From Rhizobium sophoriradicis (GTDB lineage Bacteria; Pseudomonadota; Alphaproteobacteria; Rhizobiales; Rhizobiaceae): a stretch of 64,000 nucleotides of DNA. The first letter of the stretch is position 1. Every line of letters starts with the position of its first letter. The DNA lies in the NCBI RefSeq assembly GCF_003939025.1, contig NZ_RQIH01000005.1, forward strand, positions 310,001 through 374,000, in the 5' to 3' direction. The translations under genes and the position numbers were made by a program. Under the pieces are notes generated by a model. It ran no database searches. It was not told the origin of the DNA and was given only the letters and a program-made list of their open reading frames with translations. Shown piece after piece: positions 1-8,341 of this stretch.

Positions 1-327
1 CTGGTTCAGCCAGGCCTGCAACACATTGAGCAGCAGCAGCGTGCCGGCGATCATTGCGAAGATTTCAAGCTGATGGAAGAATTCGCCGAGATCGCGGCGC
101 TCGAGCGAATCGTAGAAGGGAGCGTTCCATTCATTGAGAATGACCTGGCCATAGGCCGTCGCCAGGATGACAAGGATCAGCACGGTTGCCAGAAACAGCA
201 CCTTGCCACGCACTTCAGAATTCCAGAATGCAGAGAACATCACCCCGAGGCGATATGTCAGGCTGAAATCATACCCTACTCCATCCTGCCTCCGGATCCC
301 CGGCCTCCCCTTGGTCTTATCTGCCAT
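1..327 (-). CDS. ABC transporter permease/ATPase, SbmA/BacA-like (N-terminal fragment)
   Basis: The minus strand reads open from an ATG at 327 to the window edge, giving 109 residues without a stop. The fragment starts with a short polar stretch, then a hydrophobic segment (about residues 40-58, containing LATVLILVILATAYGQ), then LNEWNAPFYDSLERRDL and a second hydrophobic segment. That W-N-x-P-F-Y-D-x-L pattern is typical of the membrane domain of the YddA/SbmA/BacA family, whose members carry peptides, B12-like molecules or very-long-chain lipid precursors across the inner membrane. The ATPase half, if present, lies outside the window, so a permease-only SbmA-like protein cannot be excluded. 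It is divergent from metA. Confidence 0.72.
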   Translation of the reverse strand, partial: MADKTKGRPGIRRQDGVGYDFSLTYRLGVMFSAFWNSEVRGKVLFLATVLILVILATAYGQVILNEWNAPFYDSLERRDLGEFFHQLEIFAMIAGTLLLLNVLQAWLNQ

Positions 328-454
328 CACGCTTTTCCAACACCGCCCATGCTGTCATTATTAACATGCTGGCGTTATCGGTCTATCAACAGATTCTATC
401 AGTCATTAAACTGTGATGAGGCTTGCCTGAGTCGCCGCCGCATGCATTCGGCAG

Positions 455-483
455 TTGATTCGTCGCTCAACAGCGACTAATTA
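455..483 (+). promoter_or_regulatory. Candidate sigma-70-type promoter of metA
   Basis: TTGATT (455-460) and TAATTA (478-483) are separated by exactly 17 bases. A start point about 7 bases downstream would fall at about 490, just before the first base of the SAM-II aptamer. The spacing and placement are seen in the sequence; promoter activity is inferred. Confidence 0.45.
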
Positions 484-491
484 AGGCATTC

Positions 492-546
492 CGTGGTGAT
501 TTGGCCGGCCGGCTTGCAGCCACGTTAAAAAAGTCGCTAAAGGGCC
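492..546 (+). promoter_or_regulatory. SAM-II riboswitch aptamer
   Basis: The segment carries the conserved SAM-II pattern: CGTGG (492-496), GATTTGGCC (498-506), GGCTTGCAGCCACG (511-524), an A-rich linker and GCTAAAGGGCC (536-546). CGTGG 492-496 pairs with CCACG 520-524 as the first helix, and GGCC at 503-506 can pair with GGCC at 543-546 as the pseudoknot helix. SAM-II aptamers are common in alphaproteobacterial methionine-pathway leaders. Position directly upstream of metA fits feedback by S-adenosylmethionine on methionine synthesis. Confidence 0.9.
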
Positions 547-554
547 GCGTGCGG

Positions 555-588
555 ACCGGTAGCGATTTTTTGTCGCCGCCGGTTTTTT
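555..588 (+). terminator. Intrinsic-terminator-like hairpin in the metA leader
   Basis: ACCGGTAGCGA (555-565) pairs with TCGCCGCCGGT (573-583) with two wobble pairs, and the right arm runs into a T-tract (583-588). It lies between the SAM-II aptamer and the metA start codon, so ligand-dependent premature termination is a reasonable model. No clear antiterminator pairing was identified by eye. Confidence 0.65.
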
Positions 589-608
589 ATTTTGATCGAG
601 TGACCGCA

Positions 609-1532
609 ATGCCCATCAAGATCCCCGATACGCTGCCCGCTTTCGAAACCCTCGTCCAGGAGGGTGTACGGGTAATGACCGAGACGGTGGCGATCCGTCA
701 GGATATTCGCCCATTGCAGATCGGGCTGCTCAATCTCATGCCGAACAAGATCAAGACCGAACTGCAGATGGCCCGCCTGGTCGGCGCCTCGCCGCTGCAG
801 GTGGAGCTGTCGCTGATCCGCATCGGCGGGCACAAGGCGAAGAACACCTCCGAAGATCACCTGCTTGCCTTCTACCAGACCTGGGAAGAGGTAAAGCAGC
901 GCAAGTTCGACGGTTTCATCATCACCGGGGCGCCGATCGAGCTTCTGCCGTATGAGGACGTCACCTATTGGAAAGAGATGCAGGAGATCCTCGACTGGAC
1001 GGAAACCAACGTCCATTCGACGATGAACGTCTGCTGGGGCGCGATGGCGGCGATCTATCATTTCCACGGCGTTCCGAAATACGAACTGAAGGAGAAGGCC
1101 TTCGGTGTCTACCGCCACCGGAACCTGAAGCCTTCCTCGATCTATCTCAACGGCTTTTCCGATAATTTCGAAGTGCCGGTGTCGCGCTGGACGGAGGTGC
1201 GGCGCGCCGACATCGAGAAATCCGAAAGCCTGGAAATCCTGATGGAATCGAGCGAGATGGGCGTCTGCCTCGTGCATGAGAAAAGGGGCCGGCGGCTCTA
1301 CATGTTCAATCATGTCGAATATGATTCCACCTCGCTCTCTGACGAGTATTTCCGTGATGTCGAGGCCGGCGTGCCGATCAAGATGCCGCACAATTACTTC
1401 CCGCATAACGACCCGGCGCTTGCGCCGCAGAACCGCTGGCGCAGCCACGCCCATCTCCTGTTCGGCAACTGGATCAACGAAATCTACCAGACGACGCCCT
1501 ATGACGTCGAAGAGATCGGCATGGATCTCTGA
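609..1532 (+). CDS. metA: Homoserine O-acyltransferase (probably O-acetyltransferase)
   Basis: This 307-residue protein activates homoserine for methionine synthesis and has the usual MetA length when started at ATG 609, the first start after the riboswitch. An upstream in-frame extension would run through the aptamer and is rejected. The catalytic cysteine is Cys142 in MNVCWGAMA, and His235 and Glu237 lie in FNHVEYDS. Residue 111, in TGAPIELLP, is glutamate. In characterised MetA enzymes Glu at this position goes with acetyl-CoA use and Gly with succinyl-CoA use, so an O-acetyltransferase is predicted despite the common 'succinyltransferase' naming. It is controlled by the SAM-II leader. Confidence 0.95.
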   Translation: MPIKIPDTLPAFETLVQEGVRVMTETVAIRQDIRPLQIGLLNLMPNKIKTELQMARLVGASPLQVELSLIRIGGHKAKNTSEDHLLAFYQTWEEVKQRKFDGFIITGAPIELLPYEDVTYWKEMQEILDWTETNVHSTMNVCWGAMAAIYHFHGVPKYELKEKAFGVYRHRNLKPSSIYLNGFSDNFEVPVSRWTEVRRADIEKSESLEILMESSEMGVCLVHEKRGRRLYMFNHVEYDSTSLSDEYFRDVEAGVPIKMPHNYFPHNDPALAPQNRWRSHAHLLFGNWINEIYQTTPYDVEEIGMDL

Positions 1533-1637
1533 GCGGATGAGCGGATGCCGCGGCATTTCTTTTTGATCCGACCGGTTGCGGATTGAAGCAAATGCGGGCA
1601 GGTTCCGGTCCTGAACCCCAAGGATAGAACGGAACGG

Positions 1638-2669
1638 ATGTCGATCATGTCGGAGAAGTTGGAGCGGGAAGTTTTCGGGCAGACGAAGGCGGGGGAAACC
1701 GTCTATCGTGTGGTCATCAAGGGCGGCGGGCTCACGGCCAAAATCATCAGCTGGGGCGCGGTCATCCAGGATCTGCGTCTTGAGGGACATGACGCGCCGC
1801 TCTCGCTCGGGTTTGAGGAATTCGACAGCTATCCGCTCTATTCCGCCTATTTTGGCGCCACACCCGGCCGCTGCGCCAACCGGATCGGCGGCGGCAAATT
1901 CACCCTCGACGGCAAGGCCTATCAGCTCGAGCCGAACGAAAACGGCGTCACGCATCTGCATGGTGGCAGCGACAATATCGCCAAACGCAACTGGACGATC
2001 GTCGAGCATGCCGTCGACCGCGTGGTGCTGAAAATCGTCGATCCCGATGGCCGCGCCGGCTATCCCGGCAATTGCACCATCCAGGCAACCTTCTGGGTGC
2101 ACGGCAACGGCGAACTGTCGGTGACCTACGAATCGACCAGCGATCAGCCGACGCTCGCCAATGTCTGCCAGCACGCCTATTTCAATCTCGACGGCCGCGA
2201 GGATGCGCTGGGCCACGACATCATGATCGCCGCCGATCATTATCTGCCGACCGATGAGAGGCAGGTGCCGACCGGCGAGATCCGTTCCGTTGCCGGCACG
2301 GAATTCGACCTGCGCGAAATGACGCCGATGAAGCGTTTCGCCGGCAGCGAACAGGTGCTGTACGACCATAACTTCTGCCTGTCAGCCGAACGCACCGCCA
2401 AGCGCAGCGTCGCGCTCGCCCGCAGCCTTTATTCCGGTGTGTCGCTTGAAGTGCGCAGCACCGAGCCGGGCGTGCAGTTCTATGCCGGTTTCAAGCTGAA
2501 TACCGGGGCGCCCGGCCTCGGTGGGCGCAAATACGGCCCCTTCGCCGGCTTCTGCCTGGAAACGCAGGTCTGGCCGGATGCCATCAATCACCAAGGTTTC
2601 CCGAATGCGGTGCTGCGCCCCGGCGAAGTGCTGCGCCAGGAGACGGATTATATCTTTACCAAGAGCTGA
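1638..2669 (+). CDS. galM: Aldose 1-epimerase (mutarotase)
   Basis: The 343-residue protein is a full-length GalM-type epimerase interconverting alpha and beta anomers of hexoses such as galactose or glucose in the cytoplasm. Visible family motifs are TPGRCANRIGGG, HLHGG, the catalytic-histidine segment NVCQHAYFNL and the catalytic-glutamate segment GFCLETQVWPDA near the C-terminus. An AAGGA ribosome-binding site lies just upstream of ATG 1638; a second ATG at 1647 is possible. It is separated from metA by about 100 bases and ends in a strong hairpin terminator, so it is probably transcribed alone or with metA read-through. Confidence 0.92.
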   Translation: MSIMSEKLEREVFGQTKAGETVYRVVIKGGGLTAKIISWGAVIQDLRLEGHDAPLSLGFEEFDSYPLYSAYFGATPGRCANRIGGGKFTLDGKAYQLEPNENGVTHLHGGSDNIAKRNWTIVEHAVDRVVLKIVDPDGRAGYPGNCTIQATFWVHGNGELSVTYESTSDQPTLANVCQHAYFNLDGREDALGHDIMIAADHYLPTDERQVPTGEIRSVAGTEFDLREMTPMKRFAGSEQVLYDHNFCLSAERTAKRSVALARSLYSGVSLEVRSTEPGVQFYAGFKLNTGAPGLGGRKYGPFAGFCLETQVWPDAINHQGFPNAVLRPGEVLRQETDYIFTKS

Positions 2670-2710
2670 GCGTCCGCCGGACGAACGCCTGTCAAATTTG
2701 ACCGCTATGA

Positions 2711-2745
2711 AACCCTCTCCGGACACTCGCCGGGGAGGGTTTTTT
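2711..2745 (+). terminator. Rho-independent terminator after galM
   Basis: AACCCTCTCCGG (2711-2722) pairs with CCGGGGAGGGTT (2730-2741) with a single wobble pair, followed by a run of T. It closes the galM unit before the GntR-type gene. Confidence 0.85.
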
Positions 2746-2774
2746 CTATTGGCATCCGATTGCGTCTTGCCGAT

Positions 2775-2816
2775 TGGTTCTAAATAGGTTCTATTGCCTG
2801 CCCATGGATAGAACCA
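2775..2816 (+). promoter_or_regulatory. Three GGTTCTA(T) half-sites over the gntR start
   Basis: TGGTTCTA (2775-2782), AGGTTCTAT (2786-2794) and the inverted copy ATAGAACCA (2808-2816) lie within 42 bases spanning the start codon of the GntR-type regulator. GntR/HutC-family amino-sugar regulators such as DasR and NagR bind related TGGTCTAGACCA palindromes. These half-sites are therefore a plausible autoregulatory operator for the amino-sugar operon. Binding is inferred. Confidence 0.5.
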
Positions 2817-3577
2817 GTCTGATAGGGGAACTGAATAGCCGCGGTCTGCGTGACGCGGGCCTGACCGGGCCGCTCTACAAGCGGCTGGCGCAGGCCCTGA
2901 CCGGCCTTGTGCAGGAAGGCCTGCTGAAGCCCGGCACCGCGCTTCCGGGCGAGCGCGACCTTGCCGAGGCCTTGAAGCTCGGGCGCGTCACCGTGCGCAC
3001 CGCCTATCGCGACCTGATGGCGTCGGGCGTACTGGAATCGCGCCACGGAAGCGGTACTTTCGTATCGAGCAGAGTGGAGCGCATGGAACAGTCGCTCTGG
3101 CGGCTTTCCTCCTTCTCCGCCGACATGCGCTCGCGCGGGCGGCTGCCGGCCGCACGAATCTTGTCGCGGTCGGTCAACACGCCGTCGCCGGAGGAATCCT
3201 TCCTGCTCGGCCTCGGTGGCGACGAGCCGGTTCTGCGGCTCGACCGCCTGCGTCTAGCCGACGGCCTGCCGCTGGCGATTGAGCGCGCCGTGGTGCCGAT
3301 CAAGTTCCTGGGCGACGATGCCGGCGGCGAAGGATCGCTTTACGACGCGCTGGCGGCCAACGGCCACAGGCCGGTGCGGGCGCTGCAGCGGCTGACCGCG
3401 GTCACCCTCGACCCGTCCTCCGCCGCGATCCTGAACGTCAAGGCTGGCGCGCCGGCGCTTCTGATCGAACGTGTCTCGCGCCTGGAAGACCAGCGCGTCG
3501 TCGAATACACCCGCTCGCATTATCGCGGCGATGCCTATGATTTCGTTGCCGAATTGAGAATCGGAGATGACCTATGA
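2804..3577 (+). CDS. GntR/HutC-family transcriptional regulator of amino-sugar genes
   Basis: From ATG 2804 the protein has 257 residues. Residues about 20-85 form the GntR winged helix (YKRLAQALTGLVQEGLL, ALPGERDLAEAL, VTVRTAYRDL, SRHGSGTFV). The rest is a UTRA effector domain of the HutC type with the closing VVEYTRSHYRGDAYDF signature. A longer start at 2774 is open but lies inside the repeat cluster. The stop overlaps the ATG of the next gene (ATGA), so it heads the operon with the deaminase, nagA and a second SIS gene. It probably senses a GlcN6P- or GlcNAc6P-like sugar phosphate; the ligand is inferred from context. Confidence 0.85.
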   Translation: MDRTSLIGELNSRGLRDAGLTGPLYKRLAQALTGLVQEGLLKPGTALPGERDLAEALKLGRVTVRTAYRDLMASGVLESRHGSGTFVSSRVERMEQSLWRLSSFSADMRSRGRLPAARILSRSVNTPSPEESFLLGLGGDEPVLRLDRLRLADGLPLAIERAVVPIKFLGDDAGGEGSLYDALAANGHRPVRALQRLTAVTLDPSSAAILNVKAGAPALLIERVSRLEDQRVVEYTRSHYRGDAYDFVAELRIGDDL

Positions 3578-4605
3578 GTGAGAACCAGTCGCTGATGCTG
3601 CAGGAAGCCGGCCAGTCGCCGGAGGTGGTGGCCACACTTCTCGAAAAGGAAAAGCCCATCTTTGCCGAGATCGCCCGGCTGTTTTCGTCCGCCCGCCCGA
3701 GCGTGGTGACGACGGCGGCGCGCGGCTCTTCGGATCACGCCGCCACCTTCTTCAAATATCTCTTCGAGATCACCTGCGGCGTTCCGGTCGCCTCGGTCGG
3801 TCCGTCGATCGCTTCCGTCTACGGCGCCGCGCTCCATCTGAAGGGCGGCGTGCATTTCACTGTCTCGCAATCGGGTGCCAGCCCCGATATCGTGGCGCTG
3901 CAAGAGGCGGCCAAGAAGGGCGGGGCGACGACAATCGCCGTCGTCAACGTCACCGACAGCCCGCTCGCAAAACAGGCCGATATCGTTCTCGGCCTTAATG
4001 CCGGCGCCGAAAGGAGCGTTGCGGCAACGAAGTCCTTCATCGCTTCCGTTGCCGCTCTTGCCGGCGTCACGGCTGCGATCGGCGGCGCGTTCGACCTGCA
4101 GACAGCGCTCGTCAAGCTGCCGGAGGCGCTTTCGGCCACCGCCGGGATCGATACGGCGGCAGCCGAAGAGGTGCTCTTCAACGCGACCTCGCTCTATACG
4201 GCCGGCCGCGGCCCGGCCTTCGCGATCGCGCTCGAAGCGGCTTTGAAGGCCAAGGAAACCGCCGGCCTGCATGCAGAAGCTTTCTCGCTGGCGGAACTGA
4301 TGCACGGTCCGATGCGCCTGGTGCAGCCGGGTTTCCCGATCGTCGCCTTTGCGCCCGACGACGCGGCCTTCGCCAATAACGGCCAGGCGCTGGAGCGCCT
4401 GCAGAAACTCGGCGCCACCACCGTCGGTTTCTCCACGCAGCCGCTCTCTGGCCTCAATCTGCGGGTGCCGACGACGGGCAACGGTCTCGTCGATCCGCTG
4501 GTGTCGCTGCTCGTCTATTACCGGCTGATCGAGTCGGTAACACGCCGCAAGGGCTTCGATCCGGACAAGCCGGCAAACCTGCTCAAGGTGACGGAGACGG
4601 TCTGA
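3574..4605 (+). CDS. SIS-domain glucosamine-6-phosphate deaminase (NagB-II type)
   Basis: The 343-residue protein has two SIS sugar-isomerase domains and resembles the isomerase half of GlmS. Visible motifs are TAARGSSDHAA near residue 50, the phosphate loop SQSGASPD near residue 93, AGAERSVAATKSF, and the second-domain segments AGRGPAFAIALEAALKAKE and EAFSLAELMHGP. Alone, without the glutaminase domain, this architecture is found in NagB-II enzymes that convert GlcN6P to Fru6P and ammonia. Overlaps with the regulator upstream (ATGA) and nagA downstream (TGATG) support that role. An AgaS-like ketose isomerase is the main alternative. Confidence 0.8.
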   Translation: MSENQSLMLQEAGQSPEVVATLLEKEKPIFAEIARLFSSARPSVVTTAARGSSDHAATFFKYLFEITCGVPVASVGPSIASVYGAALHLKGGVHFTVSQSGASPDIVALQEAAKKGGATTIAVVNVTDSPLAKQADIVLGLNAGAERSVAATKSFIASVAALAGVTAAIGGAFDLQTALVKLPEALSATAGIDTAAAEEVLFNATSLYTAGRGPAFAIALEAALKAKETAGLHAEAFSLAELMHGPMRLVQPGFPIVAFAPDDAAFANNGQALERLQKLGATTVGFSTQPLSGLNLRVPTTGNGLVDPLVSLLVYYRLIESVTRRKGFDPDKPANLLKVTETV

Positions 4606-5756
4606 TGGCCCGCAAGATCTTCATCGGCGCCCGTATCTTCGACGGCGAGCGCTTTCATGACGACAAGGCGCTGATCGTTGCCGACGGCCGGGTCGAAGCG
4701 ATCGCCGCTGGAAACGATCTGCCGGACGCCGAGACGGTGACGCTTGCCGGCGGCGTGCTTTCGGCCGGCTTCATCGATGCGCAGGTCAACGGCGGCGGCG
4801 GGCGGATGCTGAACGACGAACCATCAGTCGCCTCGATGGAGATCATCGCACAGGGGCATCGGCCCTATGGCACGACGTCGCTGCTGCCGACGCTGATCAC
4901 GGATACGGCAGAGGCCTCCATTGCCGCGATCGAGGCCGCGATCGAGGCTGTCAGAGGGAACCGCGGCGTCGCCGGTTTGCATCTCGAAGGCCCGCATCTG
5001 GCGCCGGCGCGCAAGGGCGCGCATCTGGCCGAATTGATGCGGCCGGTGGAGGATCGCGACGTCAAGGCCTTCATCCGTGCGCGTGAGGCGATCGGCACGC
5101 TGCTCGTCACTATTGCCGCCGAACAGGTGACGGTCGCCCAGGTGCGTGAACTGGCCGAAGCCGGCGTCACCGTCAGCATCGGCCATTCCGATTGTTCGAG
5201 CGAGGCGGCGGCGGAACGTTTCGATGCCGGAGCGCGCGGCGTCACGCATCTCTTCAACGCGATGAGCCAGATGGGACATCGCGCCCCCGGCCTCGTCGGC
5301 GCGGCGATCGATCATCCCTCCACTTGGTGCGGCATCATTGCCGACGGTCATCACGTCGATCCGAAGGCCTTGCGCACCGCGTTGCGCGCCAAGCGGGGCG
5401 AAGGCAAACTGTTCTTCGTCACCGATGCGATGTCGCTCGTCGGATCTGAGAAGGATTCATTCACGCTGAACGGGCGCACCGTCCGGCGTGAAAGGGGCGG
5501 CTTCTGCTCGAAGCTGGTGCTGTCCGATGGCACGCTCGCCGGTTCCGACGTCGACATGATCTCGACGATCCGTTATGGCGTCACCTATCTCGATCTGACG
5601 CTCGCCGAGGCGTTGCGCATGGCGACCCTCTATCCCGCCCGCTTCCTCAGACTTGCCGATCGCGGCCATCTCTCGCCGGGCGCGCGCGCCGATCTCGTCC
5701 ATCTCACCGATGCGCTGACTGTTACCGTCACCTGGCTTGCCGGCGAAGCGGCCTGA
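4605..5756 (+). CDS. nagA: N-acetylglucosamine-6-phosphate deacetylase
   Basis: The 383-residue protein is a full-length NagA of the amidohydrolase superfamily and hydrolyses GlcNAc6P to GlcN6P and acetate. Motifs include DAQVNGGGG in place of the usual metal-site start, [52 protein letters not shown] and the catalytic-aspartate segment [11 protein letters not shown]. Its start overlaps the upstream deaminase stop by one base. Its product is the substrate of that deaminase, so the pair makes a complete GlcNAc6P-to-Fru6P route. No sugar transporter is in this part of the window. Confidence 0.93.
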   Translation: MARKIFIGARIFDGERFHDDKALIVADGRVEAIAAGNDLPDAETVTLAGGVLSAGFIDAQVNGGGGRMLNDEPSVASMEIIAQGHRPYGTTSLLPTLITDTAEASIAAIEAAIEAVRGNRGVAGLHLEGPHLAPARKGAHLAELMRPVEDRDVKAFIRAREAIGTLLVTIAAEQVTVAQVRELAEAGVTVSIGHSDCSSEAAAERFDAGARGVTHLFNAMSQMGHRAPGLVGAAIDHPSTWCGIIADGHHVDPKALRTALRAKRGEGKLFFVTDAMSLVGSEKDSFTLNGRTVRRERGGFCSKLVLSDGTLAGSDVDMISTIRYGVTYLDLTLAEALRMATLYPARFLRLADRGHLSPGARADLVHLTDALTVTVTWLAGEAA

Positions 5757-5773
5757 CATCAAGGAGACTTGGC

Positions 5774-6502
5774 ATGACTGATATCACCGATGCCTATTTC
5801 TCCAATCTGATCGGTCGGCTGGAGACGCTGAAGCAGGTACTTGCCGAGCCGATGGTGCAGGCAGCGTCGGTCATCCTCGATGCCGCCCGCGGCGACAAGC
5901 GCGTCTATGTCTTCGGCACCGGCCATTCACATATGCTGGCGGAAGAGGTGCACTATCGCGCCGGTGGGCTCGCTTTCACTGTACCGGTGCTTGTCGGGTC
6001 GGCCATGCTGCACGAGGGAGCGGTCATCAGCTCGGTCTATGAACGTACCCAAGGTCTGGTGCGGCCGATGTTGGAGCGTTACGGCATGCAGCCGGGCGAC
6101 GTCATTATCATTGCCTCGAATTCCGGCGTGAACGCCGCGCCGATCGAGGCCGCCGATTATGCGCATGAAATCGGCGCCAAGGTGATCGCCATCACCTCGA
6201 TCGCCTATTCCGCAGCGATCGCCAATGGCCGCCGCCGGCTCGCAGAAGTCGCCGATATCGTGCTCGACAACGGGCTGCCGCCGGGTGATGCCGTTCTCGA
6301 CCTCGAAGGCACGGGGCTCCGGGTCGGGCCGGTGTCGACGGCGGTCGGGGTGACTGTTATCAATGCGATCTTTGCCGAAGTCGCCTCGGAGCTCTCCAAA
6401 TCCGGCGATGCGCCGGTCTATCTCAGCGCCAACATGCCGGGGGCGGCCGAGATCAATCAGAAGCTGGTGAAGAAGTACAGGCCGCGCAATCCGCATCTCT
6501 GA
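5774..6502 (+). CDS. SIS-domain sugar isomerase family protein (UPF0309 type)
   Basis: This 242-residue protein has one SIS domain, with [21 protein letters not shown] near residue 50 and the sugar-phosphate loop [15 protein letters not shown] near residue 117. A perfect AAGGAG lies 8 bases before ATG 5774. Proteins of this family occur in amino-sugar and N-acetylmuramic-acid catabolic loci, but the reaction of the UPF0309 group is not firmly known. As last gene of the gntR-deaminase-nagA operon, it may act on another phosphorylated amino sugar. Residues [17 protein letters not shown] near the C-terminus are typical of the subgroup. Confidence 0.75.
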   Translation: MTDITDAYFSNLIGRLETLKQVLAEPMVQAASVILDAARGDKRVYVFGTGHSHMLAEEVHYRAGGLAFTVPVLVGSAMLHEGAVISSVYERTQGLVRPMLERYGMQPGDVIIIASNSGVNAAPIEAADYAHEIGAKVIAITSIAYSAAIANGRRRLAEVADIVLDNGLPPGDAVLDLEGTGLRVGPVSTAVGVTVINAIFAEVASELSKSGDAPVYLSANMPGAAEINQKLVKKYRPRNPHL

Positions 6503-6514
6503 TATCGCGGATAC

Positions 6515-6543
6515 AAAAAAGGCCGGTCTGAGCCGGCCCTTTG
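6515..6543. terminator. Bidirectional terminator between the nag operon and efp
   Basis: AAAAAAGGCCGG (6515-6526) and CCGGCCCTTT (6533-6542) form a GC-rich stem with A- and T-rich flanks on both sides, lying between two convergent genes. It can terminate in both directions. Confidence 0.8.
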
Positions 6544-6561
6544 CGCGAGATGCAACCAGGA

Positions 6562-7131
6562 TTAGTCCTTGGCGCGCTCGACGTAGGAATTGTCTTCGGT
6601 CGCGATGACGACGCGGGTGCCGGCATTGATGTGCGGCGGCACCATGGTGCGCACGCCGTTCGACAGCATGGCCGGCTTGTAGGAGGACGACGCCGTCTGG
6701 CCCTTGACGACCGGTTCGGTCTCGGTGATTTCGAGGGTCACGTGGCGCGGCAGTTCCAGCGCCAGCGGAATGCCTTCATGGATCGACAGGATGCAGGACA
6801 TGCCTTCCTGCAGGAAGGCCTTTTGGTCGCCCATCGTTTCGACATCGACCACGACCTGGTCGTAGGTCGCCGGGTTCATGAAGTGGAAACCTTCGCCGTC
6901 TTCATAGAGATACTGGAAGGAGACGTCTTCGACGAAGGCGCGCTCGACCTGTTCGGTGGTGCGCCAGCGCTCGGAAACCTTCACGCCGTCGACGATGCGG
7001 CGCATGTCGACCTGGGTGACCGGCGTGCCCTTGCCCGGATGAAAGTTCTGGGCGGTGAGAACGACGTAGAGCTTGCCGTCGACATCGAGAACGTTGCCCT
7101 TGCGGACCGAAGAGGCGATGACCTTGACCAT
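6562..7131 (-). CDS. efp: Translation elongation factor P
   Basis: The protein started at the ATG at 7131 has 189 residues, the standard EF-P length. A longer upstream extension in the same frame has no family match and is rejected. The three EF-P beta-barrel domains are present, ending in the oligonucleotide-binding signature region with [17 protein letters not shown]. The tip loop [10 protein letters not shown] places a lysine at position 34, the residue that receives beta-lysine in E. coli. The two modification enzymes epmA and epmB are encoded divergently next door, so this EF-P is expected to be (R)-beta-lysylated and to relieve stalling at polyproline. Confidence 0.96.
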   Translation of the reverse strand: MVKVIASSVRKGNVLDVDGKLYVVLTAQNFHPGKGTPVTQVDMRRIVDGVKVSERWRTTEQVERAFVEDVSFQYLYEDGEGFHFMNPATYDQVVVDVETMGDQKAFLQEGMSCILSIHEGIPLALELPRHVTLEITETEPVVKGQTASSSYKPAMLSNGVRTMVPPHINAGTRVVIATEDNSYVERAKD

Positions 7132-7279
7132 AAGACTTCCTTGTAACTCGGCTTTCGGCGTCGTAGAGGACTGTCGAAACGCCCTGCAGACGCAAATGTT
7201 TTTCTTTGGGGGCGCAACTAACCTAAAATCCGGGAAATAGCCACCCCCATACCGGCTTCTCCGGCGAAGAAAGCTTGGA

Positions 7280-8341
7280 ATGAAATCTTCGGCCAAAGCG
7301 TCCCCCTGGTGGACCCCGTCCGTGCATGCCGATCGCCGCCCCTTCCTCATCGGGCGCAATGCGATCCAGGCTGTATTACGCGGGTTTTTCGCGCGCGAGG
7401 ATTTCATCGAGGTGGATACCGCGGTGCTGCAGATCTCGCCGGGCAACGAGGCGCACCTGCATGCCTTTGCGACGGAAGCGGTGACGACGGACGGGCAGAG
7501 GGCGCCGTTTTATCTGCACACCTCGCCGGAATTCGCCTGCAAGAAGCTGCTCGCAGCCGGTGAGCAACGCATCTCCTGTTTTGCCCATGTCTACCGCAAC
7601 CGCGAGCGCGGGCCGCTGCATCACCCGGAATTCACCATGCTCGAATGGTATCGGGCCGGCGAAAGCTACGAGAGCCTGATGATGGATTGCGTGCGCATTC
7701 TGGCGCTTGCGGCCGAGACGGCGAAGACCGACAGGCTTGGCTATCGCGGCCGTGAGAGCGATCCTTTCGCCGGGCCGGAACGGGTGAGCGTCGCCGAAGC
7801 GTTCGAGCGCCACGCCGGCATCGATCTTCTCGCCTCCGTCGCCGCCGACGGTTCGACCGATCGCGAACATCTGGCCGCCGAGCTCAGGCGCGCCGGCATG
7901 CGTGTGGCCGAAGATGACGGCTGGGCCGATCTCTTCAGCCGGGTGCTGGTCGAAAAGATCGAGCCGCATCTCGGCTTCGGCCGCATCACCATTCTCGACG
8001 AATATCCGGTCTCGGAGGCGGCCCTTGCCCGCCCATCAGCCCGCGATCCGCGGGTTGCCGAGCGTTTCGAGCTCTATGCCTGCGGCGTCGAGCTCGCCAA
8101 CGGCTTCGGCGAGCTCACCAACGCCGCCGAACAGAAGCGGCGGTTCGAGATCGAGATGGCCGAGAAGATGCGGGTCTATGGTGAGAACTACCCGATCGAC
8201 GAGGATTTGCTCGCGGCACTTTCGTCAATGCCCGAGGCAAGCGGCATTGCGCTCGGTTTCGACCGGCTGGTCATGCTGGCGACGGGGGCTTCGCGCATCG
8301 ATCAGGTGCTCTGGGCGCCGGTTGCGGAGTATGGGCGATGA
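7280..8341 (+). CDS. epmA: EF-P lysine:EF-P ligase (LysRS paralogue)
   Basis: The 353-residue protein is a class II lysyl-tRNA-synthetase catalytic core without the N-terminal anticodon-binding domain, the hallmark of EpmA/GenX/PoxA. Class II motifs are visible: motif 2 in [24 protein letters not shown] and motif 3 in [15 protein letters not shown] near the C-terminus. [12 protein letters not shown] is also typical. It attaches (R)-beta-lysine made by EpmB to EF-P Lys34. It overlaps epmB by four bases and is divergent from efp across a 148-base intergenic region. Confidence 0.95.
   Translation: MKSSAKASPWWTPSVHADRRPFLIGRNAIQAVLRGFFAREDFIEVDTAVLQISPGNEAHLHAFATEAVTTDGQRAPFYLHTSPEFACKKLLAAGEQRISCFAHVYRNRERGPLHHPEFTMLEWYRAGESYESLMMDCVRILALAAETAKTDRLGYRGRESDPFAGPERVSVAEAFERHAGIDLLASVAADGSTDREHLAAELRRAGMRVAEDDGWADLFSRVLVEKIEPHLGFGRITILDEYPVSEAALARPSARDPRVAERFELYACGVELANGFGELTNAAEQKRRFEIEMAEKMRVYGENYPIDEDLLAALSSMPEASGIALGFDRLVMLATGASRIDQVLWAPVAEYGR

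Noticed and set aside
537..2369. Long minus-strand open frame opposite metA and galM
   Set aside because: Product is rich in His, Arg and Gly repeats typical of antisense reading of GC-rich genes, and both metA and galM are clear on the plus strand.
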